Shown here one piece after another: positions 1-7,963 of a DNA stretch of 38,246 bases (position 1 is its first letter; every line of letters begins with the position of its first letter). The stretch covers positions 1-38,246 of the forward strand of contig JAJRUS010000129.1 in the NCBI GenBank assembly GCA_024277675.1, written 5' to 3'. Below the pieces are notes generated by a model. The model ran no database searches, was not told the DNA's origin, and was given only the letters and a program-made list of their open reading frames with translations. The translations under genes were made by a program, and so were the position numbers. Origin of the DNA: a bacterium. Lineage in GTDB: Bacteria; SZUA-182; SZUA-191; JAJRXT01.

Positions 1-42
1 GTAAAACAAATTCTCCTGAGGTGGTGACTCCTGACCCAGCAT
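1..42 (-). CDS. Transposase N-terminus (14 codons, partial)
   Basis: The minus strand reads MLGQESPPQENLFY from an ATG at 42 to the window edge, 6-10 bases after AAGGAGA. The pattern MLG-x5-Q-x2-LFY resembles the N-terminus of IS1182/IS5-type (DUF772) transposases. No catalytic residue is visible because only 14 codons are present. The family assignment is inference from that short motif and from the flanking inverted repeat. Confidence 0.6.
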   Translation of the reverse strand, partial: MLGQESPPQENLFY

Positions 43-141
43 AGGCCTTATCTCCTTTATTTATGCTGACATAGCTTGATTTCTCACCCCCATATTGTAT
101 CATATCTATCGACTAAATAAAACGATTTGGGCAACAGCCCG
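1..141 (-). mobile_element. 5' end of an insertion sequence, cut by the window edge
   Basis: Bases 25-141 are repeated in inverted orientation at 38130-38246 with a single mismatch (112 versus 38159). The repeat stops abruptly after GGGCTGTTGCCC, read towards the element, so that sequence is probably the terminal end of the IS. Inside are a purine-rich ribosome site (AAAGGAGA) and the start of a transposase frame reading off the left edge. The rest of the element is outside the window, so family and length cannot be fixed. Confidence 0.8.
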
Positions 142-230
142 CAAAAACCTAACCGGACATTGCTGAAGTAAGATAGAAACATTAGCTGATAATTCAAGAC
201 CAAACCCCGTTATTTTCATTGAGACATCAT

Positions 231-1439
231 ATGAGTAAGGAAACAAAACGCGATATAGTATTTTTTCTTGGCGCGGGATTTTCTGCACTTGCCGGATTGC
301 CTACAATGTCGTCTTTTGGAGAAGAATCAAAAGAAGATTATGACCGGATAATAAATAGACATTTTCCTTCCCAGAGTAATCCGACCCAGTTTAGTCCGAG
401 AAGGGCAATGGTAATGATTAAGGAAGCTGCCGATGTTTATTATGCCTTTCAAAAAAAATGTAGCGAATCAAAGATACTTTTCGAAAAGGATACCAATAAC
501 CTTGAAACTATTTTTTGTATTGCGGAGTGTATGTATGAAGCAAAATTAAAGGGGAATGAATTTCACTTGGATGACATAGAAAATACAATTGACAAAATGA
601 AACTGTGGATTTGGAAAACATATCAACAGCTTACTATTGTTGTCGATCATTATGTTAACGACAATAATGAAAAAATAGAAATCTATGACAACTTTTTTGG
701 TGGTGTAGAAAATATAGCCGATCGTCTTACGGTAATAACTACAAATTATGACTTTGTTTATGAGTATTTTTCTTATAAGAACGGTATGCCTTGTAATTAC
801 CCTGTAGAAAATAGAAATGCCGAGTTTGTAACTATAAAAAACACTGATCCCAATGATAATGATAAACCTATAGATGGGGTATACAAGGTATATGCCAACA
901 TCAATGGTACAGGGGTAACTGTATGCAAACTGCATGGTAGTGTTAACTATTTTCAACGAAAAAACCAAGAGGAAAAGGTAGTTATTAATAATAACATAAG
1001 CCATCGTGGTTTTATTGGCAAATCACCCACTACGAACGATAGGCCGGCAGTTTTAGCTTTAGATGCTATTTGGGAGATTAATAAAGATGAAGAAAAATAT
1101 ATTCCGGCCATCATCCCTCCCACTTATGCTAAATTAACAGGTCAAGCTTGGTTAAGAGATATTTGGCATGAAGCATTAAACGCTCTTAGTAAAGCACGAC
1201 TAATTATATTTATTGGTTATAGTATACCTGAGAGTGATGGTTTTATGAGAGCGTTATTCCACGCTTCTATGGTTTTAAGGGGAGCTAATAAGCCACCTAA
1301 TATTTATGTTATTGATCCAGAAATAGAAGTTCATTTAAAATATCACAAACTGTTTGATTCAATGTATAAAAATATCGGCAAAAGAAGTTTTAACTGTGAA
1401 ACAATAGATAAGATAAGAAAAATTTTAAGTCGAATATAA
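231..1439 (+). CDS. SIR2-like domain protein (probable NAD-consuming or NAD-binding effector)
   Basis: The protein of about 402 residues shows the SIR2 fold signature. There is an N-terminal dinucleotide loop GAGFSALAGLPT, a TTNYD motif with the Asn used for NAD hydrolysis, and KLHGS with the expected catalytic His. A C-terminal Rossmann-like stretch (RLIIFIGYSIPESD) is typical of the SIR2_2 group. Proteins of this group are often NADase effectors of phage defence (as in Thoeris ThsA, DSR and short-Ago partners), rather than deacetylases; no zinc-binding Cys set is visible. The track begins at a TTG (219); the ATG at 231 gives a better-looking N-terminus, though neither has a strong ribosome site. 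The gene is clearly AT-richer than its neighbours and starts about 90 bp from the IS end, which suggests acquisition. It converges on coaE with only a few bases between. Confidence 0.8.
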   Translation: MSKETKRDIVFFLGAGFSALAGLPTMSSFGEESKEDYDRIINRHFPSQSNPTQFSPRRAMVMIKEAADVYYAFQKKCSESKILFEKDTNNLETIFCIAECMYEAKLKGNEFHLDDIENTIDKMKLWIWKTYQQLTIVVDHYVNDNNEKIEIYDNFFGGVENIADRLTVITTNYDFVYEYFSYKNGMPCNYPVENRNAEFVTIKNTDPNDNDKPIDGVYKVYANINGTGVTVCKLHGSVNYFQRKNQEEKVVINNNISHRGFIGKSPTTNDRPAVLALDAIWEINKDEEKYIPAIIPPTYAKLTGQAWLRDIWHEALNALSKARLIIFIGYSIPESDGFMRALFHASMVLRGANKPPNIYVIDPEIEVHLKYHKLFDSMYKNIGKRSFNCETIDKIRKILSRI

Positions 1440-1446
1440 TAAGAGG

Positions 1447-2052
1447 TCAGGTCTCATCATTTGCTATATTTTTAAGCTGGCTGAAAATATCCCTCACTTG
1501 CAGGTAAGCCTGCTCCAGCGAACCGTTATTATCTATTACAAAATCGGCATATTTCAGCTTCTCTGCCAGTGGAAGTTGAGCGGCGATTCTGGCTTTGGGG
1601 TTGGTCAACCCCTTTTTCAACAGCCGTTGTATCTGCTTGTCTAAAGTAACCGTCACCACGATTACCCGATCCATATCTTTATGATGACTCACTTCAATCA
1701 GTAAGGGCACATCCAGCACTATAATCGCCTTAGAATCCTGCTCAGTAATACGGGCAATACGCTTTTTCTCCTCCTGTAGCACCAAGGGATGGACAATTTT
1801 ATTTAATTTATCTAATAATTCCTTATCAGTAAATACCAAATCTCCCAGCTTTGCCCGGTCTATCTCTTGATTTTCAGTTAGAATCCGGGGGCCGAAGCAA
1901 TCTACTATACTTCCATAGGCTGGCTCACCCGGCTGCATCACCTGATGCGCCAACTTATCGGCATCAATTACATAGGCTCCCAAGCGCAAAAACTCACCAG
2001 CTACTACCGTCTTACCGCCGGCAATCCCTCCGGTTAATCCCACTAGTAACAT
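1447..2052 (-). CDS. coaE: Dephospho-CoA kinase
   Basis: CoaE phosphorylates the 3'-hydroxyl of dephospho-CoA, the last step of coenzyme A synthesis, in the cytoplasm. The 201-residue length is normal for the family. The P-loop is GLTGGIAGGKT near residue 5, a slight variant of the usual GLTGGIGSGKS. It is followed by the substrate-binding DADKLAHQV segment and, later, the HPLV and LDVPLLIE segments seen in CoaE. An AAAGGAG site lies 6 bases before the ATG. It lies downstream of the ligase gene on the same strand with an 80-bp gap, so co-transcription is possible. No anomalies. Confidence 0.95.
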   Translation of the reverse strand: MLLVGLTGGIAGGKTVVAGEFLRLGAYVIDADKLAHQVMQPGEPAYGSIVDCFGPRILTENQEIDRAKLGDLVFTDKELLDKLNKIVHPLVLQEEKKRIARITEQDSKAIIVLDVPLLIEVSHHKDMDRVIVVTVTLDKQIQRLLKKGLTNPKARIAAQLPLAEKLKYADFVIDNNGSLEQAYLQVRDIFSQLKNIANDET

Positions 2053-2132
2053 TCAAATCTCCTTTTACCCGGGATTTGTTCATAAAACCGAAATCTCGAG
2101 CAAGGGGACAATAGTCACTCCGTTCATTTTGC

Positions 2133-3305
2133 TTATGCCTGTGTCTGCCCTTTGCCCTGTAGGTTCAGGATGTTGGTATCATAGCTGTAGATATACTTGG
2201 CCCGTTGCTTGTGAGCATCAAGCGCTAACCCTATCAAGCGGTCGATCAATTGGCCGAAATCAATGCCTAACGGCTCCCACAGGTAAAAGGAGACCGAGCC
2301 GGGCATGGTGTTTATCTCATTTACATAGGGTGTGTTTCCCTTGTCCAGTAGAAAATCGATACGGGCGATTCCCCGGCAGTCTAACAGTGCAAATGTGGTT
2401 TTGGCCAACTCCTGAACCTGTTTGGTCAACTCATCCGATATGGGAGCCGGCAGTTTGCGGGATGAGCCGGCCATCCCCTGTTTGCCGGCTTTGCTGAGGT
2501 ATTTTTCTTCATAGCTTAAGAATTTTTGCCAGGATAAGGGCTGCTCGCACAGGGAGGCCTGTAGGTCATGTTGATTGCCCATCACCGAGCAGTTTATCTC
2601 CATAAAATCGGTCAACCCCTGCTCCACAATAATGCGCCGGTCATAATGACTGGCTACATCGATGGCGAATTTCAGCCCGTCCTGATCCCTGGCCTGCGAA
2701 ATACCGATACTGGAACCTAAGTTGGCCGGTTTTATTATAAGCGGATAATGTAAATGCCGCTCAATCCGTTCTATTATCGGCTGTGGATTGTCCTCCCATT
2801 GATGATGATTAAGCCAGCTATAATCCACCACCGGCAAACCGCCGTCTTTTAAGACAGCCTTCATCATGATTTTATCCATGCCCACCGCCGAACCAAGTAC
2901 CGCTGCGCCGACATAAGGCAGTCCCACCATCTCCAACAGCCCCTGTAGACAGCCATCCTCGCCGAATGTACCGTGCATGGCCGGAAAGATTACATCTAAT
3001 CGCTGAGATTTGGGGCGACTGAACAAACCCTGGCGTTGGGTCTTGTACAGCAGGTGATTGCCATCGCCGGCCGGTTGCAGAAATACCTTATCCGACTTAG
3101 CCAGCAGCTTTGAAATGTTCTTATATTCCTGCATATTAAACAGCGCCGCACCGGTATACCATTCGCCGGATTTAGCGATATAAATCGGCACTGCCTCGTA
3201 TTTATGTTTATCTATATTTTCCATAATTTGTTGAGCGGTGACAATGGACACCTCATGCTCCACCGACCGCCCCCCAAATATCACCCCGACTATGGTTTTA
3301 GGCAC
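2133..3305 (-). CDS. ddl: D-alanine--D-alanine ligase
   Basis: This ATP-grasp ligase joins two D-Ala residues for the peptidoglycan precursor. Visible signatures are the N-terminal SVEHEVSIVTAQQ, MHGTFGEDGCLQG in the first domain, the ATP-grasp lysine segment IIKPANLGSSIGI, and the Mg-binding end IARIDFLL...NEINTMPG. At about 390 residues it is longer than E. coli DdlB (306), with the extra length in the first domain as in the VanA/DdlA-like subgroup. Two consecutive GTG codons are possible starts (3308 and 3305). AAGGAG lies 3 bases from the first and 6 from the second, so the second is preferred. The preceding membrane-protein frame ends inside this ribosome site, suggesting translational coupling. 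Confidence 0.93.
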   Translation of the reverse strand: MPKTIVGVIFGGRSVEHEVSIVTAQQIMENIDKHKYEAVPIYIAKSGEWYTGAALFNMQEYKNISKLLAKSDKVFLQPAGDGNHLLYKTQRQGLFSRPKSQRLDVIFPAMHGTFGEDGCLQGLLEMVGLPYVGAAVLGSAVGMDKIMMKAVLKDGGLPVVDYSWLNHHQWEDNPQPIIERIERHLHYPLIIKPANLGSSIGISQARDQDGLKFAIDVASHYDRRIIVEQGLTDFMEINCSVMGNQHDLQASLCEQPLSWQKFLSYEEKYLSKAGKQGMAGSSRKLPAPISDELTKQVQELAKTTFALLDCRGIARIDFLLDKGNTPYVNEINTMPGSVSFYLWEPLGIDFGQLIDRLIGLALDAHKQRAKYIYSYDTNILNLQGKGQTQA

Positions 3306-3308
3306 CAC

Positions 3309-3719
3309 TTACTCCTTATTTTTTGCTTCCTTGGCTGATTCTTCTGATTCAAATTTTTGCAAGGTATAAACATTATTGAGTAATCCCATGAATTGGAGGG
3401 TATTATGTCTTTTTAAATAACTAAAACTTAGATAGGCCAGTATAAGGAAGATGGGCAAAAATGATAATTTGTAAAAAATGGATAATACTGTCAAAAGCGC
3501 AAAAGCTATCAACAAATTGCCCAACATGCGCACCTCAGCATGGAGCTTCAGCAAGCTTGCACCCAATTCTAGTTTTTTCAACTTGATGAAGTCCAATGTA
3601 ACATAATAAATTTGGTCTGTCTGTTCGCCACTTAATTCATTAAGGTTACCATATTCTTCACTTAAGACTGATTTTATTTTCTCTAATACAACAGGAGGAT
3701 ATTTCCTCTGGCACTCTTT
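3309..3719 (-). CDS. Small two-helix membrane protein, 5' end disrupted by a MITE
   Basis: The track gives 95 residues from a TTG at 3596, but the frame stays open upstream for 41 more codons (SKECQRKYPPVV...) up to the MITE, and this stretch reads like real protein. Two hydrophobic helices, LLIAFALLTVLSIFY and LPIFLILAYLSFSYL, are followed by a charged tail (EESAKEAKNKE). No family is recognised. There is no ATG in the frame, and it runs on into the MITE, so the original start appears displaced. If the MITE is removed, leaving one CTAG, the frame continues back to a GTG overlapping the end of the macrodomain gene. It may still be translated from the internal TTG. The stop is directly before the ligase start. 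Confidence 0.55.
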   Translation of the reverse strand, partial: KECQRKYPPVVLEKIKSVLSEEYGNLNELSGEQTDQIYYVTLDFIKLKKLELGASLLKLHAEVRMLGNLLIAFALLTVLSIFYKLSFLPIFLILAYLSFSYLKRHNTLQFMGLLNNVYTLQKFESEESAKEAKNKE

Positions 3720-3720
3720 G

Positions 3721-3889
3721 CTAGGAGCCTGTCGGACTTTAGATGATTCTACTGCGTAAAGTGATAAACATATCCATTTTCCCGCTCATTTTCGTTAAAT
3801 AGATACACTATTCGCCTCAAATGACCGAAAAAATGGGCTATATTTCTTACTTTCCTCGCTACGAACCCTAAAGTCCGACAGACTCCTAG
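3721..3889. mobile_element. 169-bp MITE with 22-bp terminal inverted repeats
   Basis: The ends CTAGGAGCCTGTCGGACTTT and its near-perfect inverse (21 of 22 matches, right arm 3868-3889) bound a 169-bp AT-rich core with no gene of its own. The outermost CTAG at both ends is a self-palindrome and may be the target duplication. It lacks any transposase, so it would have to be moved in trans. The insertion supplies the TAG stop of the macrodomain gene and cuts the upstream part of the small membrane-protein frame. Confidence 0.85.
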
Positions 3890-4650
3890 GATATTTCTTT
3901 ATTAAGCCCACTGACCACAATGCCCCGTACTGAGAAACCATATCTTCGTAGCTGTTGCCAAAAATCTAATAGTTTATCATAAGAGACAAAAGAGGTTTTT
4001 CCCCTTGCGTAATTAATGCGAATGCCTTTGGGGTTTTTCACTATGGCAGCCATAAACTGAGATTCCTGCGAAAAGGTTTTGAAATTGGCTTGATTTAAGA
4101 GCAATCTATACAAGTCTTCCCATACCTCTTTAAAAGATAGAACCTCCGGCTCCGAACGTAACCACTTTCTGATCTCGTTGGGTGTTGTGTGTTCAGGTGG
4201 GTAAGGGTCATTTCGTGTCGGATAAATGAAGGCACTAACAGGCAGGTCATTAAGATACTTTTCTATCAGTGGTTTGACTATGGATTTAAAATCCAATCCA
4301 CCATTACCACAGCCAAGCGGGGGCAATGCTATACTGTGAATGCCCAATTTGGCATAGGTGTTAGCAAATTTCTTTAGGCCTGCTTCAATATATTCTGGTC
4401 TGGATGGGGTTCGCCAATTTTTCTTGGTCGGAAAATTGAGAATCCACTTGTTGGGTGTTTTGTAAAGCCACAACTTTCCGATATCCAATTGACCACGCTC
4501 ACAAAGATCACGATATTGAGCAAACATCTCAGGATAAATGCGCTTAAAATCACTCGCTACTCCTTTGCCCATCACACCAACAGTGTTGACGGTATTGACT
4601 AATACTTGAGCAGGAGAAAAAAAGAGGTTACCAGCTACATAAGTGATCAC
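3886..4650 (-). CDS. DarG-like macrodomain protein (ADP-ribose hydrolase type)
   Basis: Residues 1-155 form a macrodomain closest in pattern to DarG/ALC1-like ADP-ribosyl hydrolases. Visible segments are GNLFFSPAQVLVNTVNTVGVMGKGVA (adenine and ribose contacts), NFPTKKNWR and ALPPLGCGNGGLDF. DarG removes ADP-ribose from DNA and neutralises the toxin DarT. The C-terminal 90 residues (FKEVWEDLYRLLLNQ ... WQQLRRYGFSV) look like an all-helical or winged-helix partner domain that I cannot name. No DarT-like gene is adjacent, so this is either an orphan antitoxin or a housekeeping hydrolase. The last codon before the stop touches the MITE, and the TAG lies inside the MITE's CTAG terminus, so the native C-terminus could have been longer. 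The upstream 140 bp hold no gene. Confidence 0.8.
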   Translation of the reverse strand: MITYVAGNLFFSPAQVLVNTVNTVGVMGKGVASDFKRIYPEMFAQYRDLCERGQLDIGKLWLYKTPNKWILNFPTKKNWRTPSRPEYIEAGLKKFANTYAKLGIHSIALPPLGCGNGGLDFKSIVKPLIEKYLNDLPVSAFIYPTRNDPYPPEHTTPNEIRKWLRSEPEVLSFKEVWEDLYRLLLNQANFKTFSQESQFMAAIVKNPKGIRINYARGKTSFVSYDKLLDFWQQLRRYGFSVRGIVVSGLNKEIS

Positions 4651-4791
4651 AAAAATACCTCCAGCTTATTAAGCAGTAGCATATACTTTATTAAAAAATA
4701 ACATATCAGTCCTTTTTTGTATATCCTTAAAGACCATACGCATAAAATGCGTTTGTATGAAAAGGGGGACGGATTCGTCAATATTGTTGCC

Positions 4792-6417
4792 CTATTGCTT
4801 CATCCATACCTCGGCAAAGTTTATCAGTCCCAGCGGAGTTATCTTCAAGCCTGATACATAGGTTCTATAGGCATATATCTGGTGCGGGAAGCAGAGTTGA
4901 ATGGTGTTGGCATCCTGGGTAACTATGCGCTCTACCTGTTTATAAAACATAGCTTTTTCATCTTCCCGGACAGCTTCGGCGGCATCCTGTAATAGCAGGT
5001 CAACCAAAGGCTCATTAAACCCGGTCTTATTATAAATCGACTTGGATGAGTATAACAGGGCGCTGTAGAAATCAGGGTGCATGCCCCCCTGCCAATCCTC
5101 CAGCGCGGCCGCAAAGCTGCTTCTATCTTTTCCACCCCGCCCATAAACATAATCCAGCAACTCTTCTTTAGGCAGGGGTTCCAGGATTACATTAAACCCT
5201 ATCTGATCCAGTTGCGCTTTGATTAACCGGGCCTGTTGCTCAAATTTCGGCTGCTCGGTATAGATCAGCTTAAATTTAAGCGGCATTCCCAGCCAATAAT
5301 CACTTTGCCGCAAAAGCTCCGCGGCCCGTTCTGGATCATAATTAAAAGCCTGCCAGTTCTGGTTATGGGCCCAGTGCCAGGGAGGAAAAATGCCTTGGGC
5401 TAAACTGGCATACCCCTTAAAAACCTGATCTATGATAGCCTTACGGTCAATACCATAGTAGAGCGCCTGCCGGATAGTCAGTTTATCGAACGGGGGCCGG
5501 CTGGTATTTAGATAAAGCTGTTCCAATATAGTAATCGGGGCGCTGATCTTTTTTACATACCTGCTTTTTATTATATCGAGCGCTTCAGGGGTAAGATCAG
5601 CCGCTACTGAAAGCCGCCGCTGATCCAACTGCTCTGCCCGCTGGATGGTATTAGTAAGCAGTCTAAAAACCAACAGGTTTAGATAAGGCCGGTCTTCCTC
5701 ACGGTAAGTGTCGTTTCGCTTAAGGGTGATTTTCGCTTCCCGCTGCCATTCCGCCAGCCGGAAGGGGCCGGTTCCCACCGCAATTACCTTGCCATAAGCT
5801 GGGCCATAGTTTTTAACCGTTTCGGCTGATAAGGGGAATAATTCCTGCCGGGCAAATAGATACCCCAGCATGTTATCCGGTTGTTTCAGCTTTATTTCTA
5901 CCGTCGTCTCATCAATGGCGGTGGCTGATTCAATGTTGGTAAACAGCTCGCGACTGGGAACCCCCGTATTGGGATCCAATAAACGCTCCACCGTGAAAAC
6001 TACATCCCGGGCTGATAATAGGTATCCATCATGAAACCTGATACCTTCTTTCAGGTATATGCGATAGGTTACCTCATCCTGCATTTCAGGCAGTGACCAG
6101 GCCAGTACCGGCACCAGCTTATTTTGCTTATCAAAGCCGTATAAGCCTTCCTGGATATTGGCGATTATTAAACGCGAATTAATATCGGCAGCCAGTTGGG
6201 AATCTAGGGTGTCCAGTGGGCCGATAGCCACTGTGAGGGTGCCCCCGTAACGAGAATAATCCGGCGGCTCTTTGGTTGATTCCGACTGATTCGGAAGAGG
6301 ATTATGGGTAAATAGTGAGAAAACAGGCCGGTTCAATCCAGGCTGCGCCCAGGCCCAACTTAAAAAAAAACTGTCCGATATAGCAGCTAATAAACACTTT
6401 AAAGCCGATTTATTCAT
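4792..6417 (-). CDS. ABC transporter substrate-binding protein, family 5 (peptide/nickel type)
   Basis: This is a 541-residue periplasmic binding protein of the OppA/DppA/NikA class, about the usual length. A signal peptide (ending near AWAQ) is followed by the family's opening YGGTLTVAIGPLDTLDSQ, then the LKEGIRFHDGYLLSARDVVFTVERL segment and later IRQALYYGIDRKAIIDQVFKG, both characteristic. No permease or ATPase genes lie beside it, so the substrate cannot be inferred from context; it may work with a transporter encoded elsewhere. It follows the NTF2-like lipoprotein by about 40 bp on the same strand, consistent with an operon starting upstream of bamD. The protein appears complete. Confidence 0.9.
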   Translation of the reverse strand: MNKSALKCLLAAISDSFFLSWAWAQPGLNRPVFSLFTHNPLPNQSESTKEPPDYSRYGGTLTVAIGPLDTLDSQLAADINSRLIIANIQEGLYGFDKQNKLVPVLAWSLPEMQDEVTYRIYLKEGIRFHDGYLLSARDVVFTVERLLDPNTGVPSRELFTNIESATAIDETTVEIKLKQPDNMLGYLFARQELFPLSAETVKNYGPAYGKVIAVGTGPFRLAEWQREAKITLKRNDTYREEDRPYLNLLVFRLLTNTIQRAEQLDQRRLSVAADLTPEALDIIKSRYVKKISAPITILEQLYLNTSRPPFDKLTIRQALYYGIDRKAIIDQVFKGYASLAQGIFPPWHWAHNQNWQAFNYDPERAAELLRQSDYWLGMPLKFKLIYTEQPKFEQQARLIKAQLDQIGFNVILEPLPKEELLDYVYGRGGKDRSSFAAALEDWQGGMHPDFYSALLYSSKSIYNKTGFNEPLVDLLLQDAAEAVREDEKAMFYKQVERIVTQDANTIQLCFPHQIYAYRTYVSGLKITPLGLINFAEVWMKQ

Positions 6418-6457
6418 AAAAACATTATTGCCAAAAAGAAGAGGTTCCGGGAAATTG

Positions 6458-6874
6458 CTACTGCTTCCCCAGGCCTTTGATTATTTTCCAACCATCCTTT
6501 TCCTTGCGCAAAGTAAGCAACTGCTCGGCCTTGCCCGTCTTTTTGCCTGACGGCAAGCCGAAAGTCAACACGTATTTTTCCACCACCCGCGCCTTATTAC
6601 CATCCAGGTAGATGCTTCTGTCTTCTATCGTTAACTCTATATTATCAAAGGCGGAAAAAAAGCCCGCCGTCCGCCGCTTTATGCTATCATATGTCTCTAT
6701 GCCGTCTTTATAATCAGGGGAGACGGTGGACATGTAAAGCTTGATATCCTTTTGTTCCAGTCCCTGCTTCCTTTTATCCAGAACTTTATTTATTTGTGCT
6801 TCGGGGGAGGAACCACAACCGCAGAGGCCGCTTAAAAGTACGGCTATAATGGCGACGGTCAGTCCCTTATTCAT
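6458..6874 (-). CDS. Small NTF2-like lipoprotein
   Basis: The track starts at 6952, but the first 26 residues of that ORF come from the out-of-frame 3' end of bamD. The ATG at 6874 gives a clean lipoprotein signal, MNKGLTVAIIAVLLSGLCGCGSS, with Cys20 as the likely lipidated residue. The mature 120 residues have an N-terminal helix (INKVLDKRKQGLEQKDIKLYMS) and a sheet ending DGWKIIKGL, the pattern of a SnoaL/NTF2-like fold. The function is unknown, and it is presumably anchored in the outer membrane or periplasm. Its ATG overlaps the final codons of bamD (AATGAATAA), so its translation is probably coupled to bamD, which makes the nonsense codon in bamD relevant here. Confidence 0.7.
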   Translation of the reverse strand: MNKGLTVAIIAVLLSGLCGCGSSPEAQINKVLDKRKQGLEQKDIKLYMSTVSPDYKDGIETYDSIKRRTAGFFSAFDNIELTIEDRSIYLDGNKARVVEKYVLTFGLPSGKKTGKAEQLLTLRKEKDGWKIIKGLGKQ

Positions 6875-7613
6875 TTGAAGCCAGCCGCTCGCGTGCCTGA
6901 TCAGTGAATTTTCCGCCCGGGAAACGACTAAGCAGCAGCCTGAATACCTCACGGCCTTCCTTCTGCTTCCCCATTTGCCAATATGACTCAGCCAGATAAT
7001 AAGTAGCTTCCTAAGTCATCCCGGTATTGGGATAATTTAACAATCCATACTTGAAACGGTTGATGGCGGCAGTATACTCTTTTCTGGTAAAATAAAATTT
7101 CCCCACATAGAACTCATGCCGGGCCAACCGATCAAGACAAATTATCCTTTTCTTTAAAGCATCATCTGCCTGGGGGCTGGTTGGATAATTCAGAATTACC
7201 TTATTTAATTCCGCCAATGCCTTATGGGTATTGGCCTGATCGCGGTCATAACTTAGCATCTGGTTGAAATAGCACAGCGCCAACCGGTATTGCGCCTGGG
7301 GCGCCAGCTTATTCAGCGGATGGAATTTAATAACTTCCTCGTATTTGGCCATCGCCTCAATATACTCTTTAGCCTCAAAATAGGAGTTGGCTATCCCTAG
7401 GCGGGTTTCAGCCATAAGCAGGCTGCCGGGGTAAATCTCCTTGACCTTAAGATAAGCCTCCCGGGCCTTATCATATTCCTCCTCCTGCATAAAGCTCTTT
7501 GCCTGTTCTATATATTCGTTATCAGATAATATAGGCTTGGTAGTGGCACAGGCAGATATAAAGAGCAGCCCCAGGCTCAATAATCCTATAAATAATCGTC
7601 GCTTAAGCTGCAT
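6867..7613 (-). pseudogene. bamD: bamD-like outer-membrane assembly lipoprotein, interrupted by in-frame TAG
   Basis: The N-terminus MQLKRRLFIGLLSLGLLFISAC has a lipobox with Cys22. TPR-type repeats follow, with the BamD signature ARHEFYVGKFYFTRKEYTAAINRFKYGLLNYPNT. BamD is the essential lipoprotein partner of BamA in inserting outer-membrane proteins. The track ORF stops at 200 residues on a TAG at 7011-7013. The same frame then continues EATYYLAESYWQMGKQKEGREVFRLLL... to a TAA at 6867, giving 248 codons, the normal family length. Only the stop codon separates the halves, with no indel. The expected residue is Glu (GAG to TAG). Truncation would remove the last TPR. It could be a real nonsense mutation, readthrough or sequence error. 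Confidence 0.85.
7011..7013 (-). other. In-frame amber codon in bamD
   Basis: TAG occurs as codon 201 of 249 between GMT and EATYYLAES. The sequence downstream is clearly TPR coding and in the same frame. Confidence 0.9.
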
Positions 7614-7629
7614 TTATATTACTTCCCTT

Positions 7630-7827
7630 TTATTCGGATACGTGATTTTTATCCTTTGTTGTTATCATAGCCTCAATCAAGGGTTTTACCGCTCCAGCCT
7701 CCTCTCATTCCCTTATCTGAGAAAGCGATGGGCCACATCCTGAAAATGTAAAGACACCAATAAACACCAGGAAGAGGCAGGCAATTATCCAGCTTATTTT
7801 CCCTGGATTATATCCGCCGGTTCTCAC
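7630..7827 (-). pseudogene. Small lipoprotein with in-frame TGA (not in ORF track)
   Basis: From a GTG at 7827 the minus strand reads a lipoprotein signal (MRTGGYNPGKISWIIACLFL...) with a long hydrophobic core and the lipobox TFSGCG at Cys31. At codon 41 (7705-7707) there is a TGA. The frame then continues EEAGAVKPLIEAMITTKDKNHVSE to a TAA at 7630, just 17 bases before the bamD ATG. A weak AAAGGA site precedes the GTG. The continued reading and the tight spacing to bamD suggest a 65-residue gene leading the operon. It resembles no family I know. It may be a broken gene, or a 40-residue peptide may be the real product. Confidence 0.5.
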
Positions 7828-7963
7828 CCTTTATTATCCTTTTGGTTGCTTCAGGCAAAACAAATTCTTTCAAGCAGCCTCTTGACATTTCATATTAGGA
7901 TACCATGCCTATTTTAGCACTCTTATATAATACGGAATATCACCAGTTACTTAGTCAATACTA

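Noticed and set aside
546-1004. 152-residue minus ORF inside the SIR2 gene
   Set aside because: Antisense shadow of an AT-rich gene with an Ile/Tyr-rich translation typical of such shadows.
4733-4770. Imperfect hairpin CATACGCAT...ATGCG after the solute-binding gene
   Set aside because: The stem has a three-base bulge and no T-run, so a terminator call is not supported.
6875-6952. N-terminal extension of the NTF2-like lipoprotein
   Set aside because: These bases encode the last part of bamD in another frame, and the lipoprotein signal begins at 6874.
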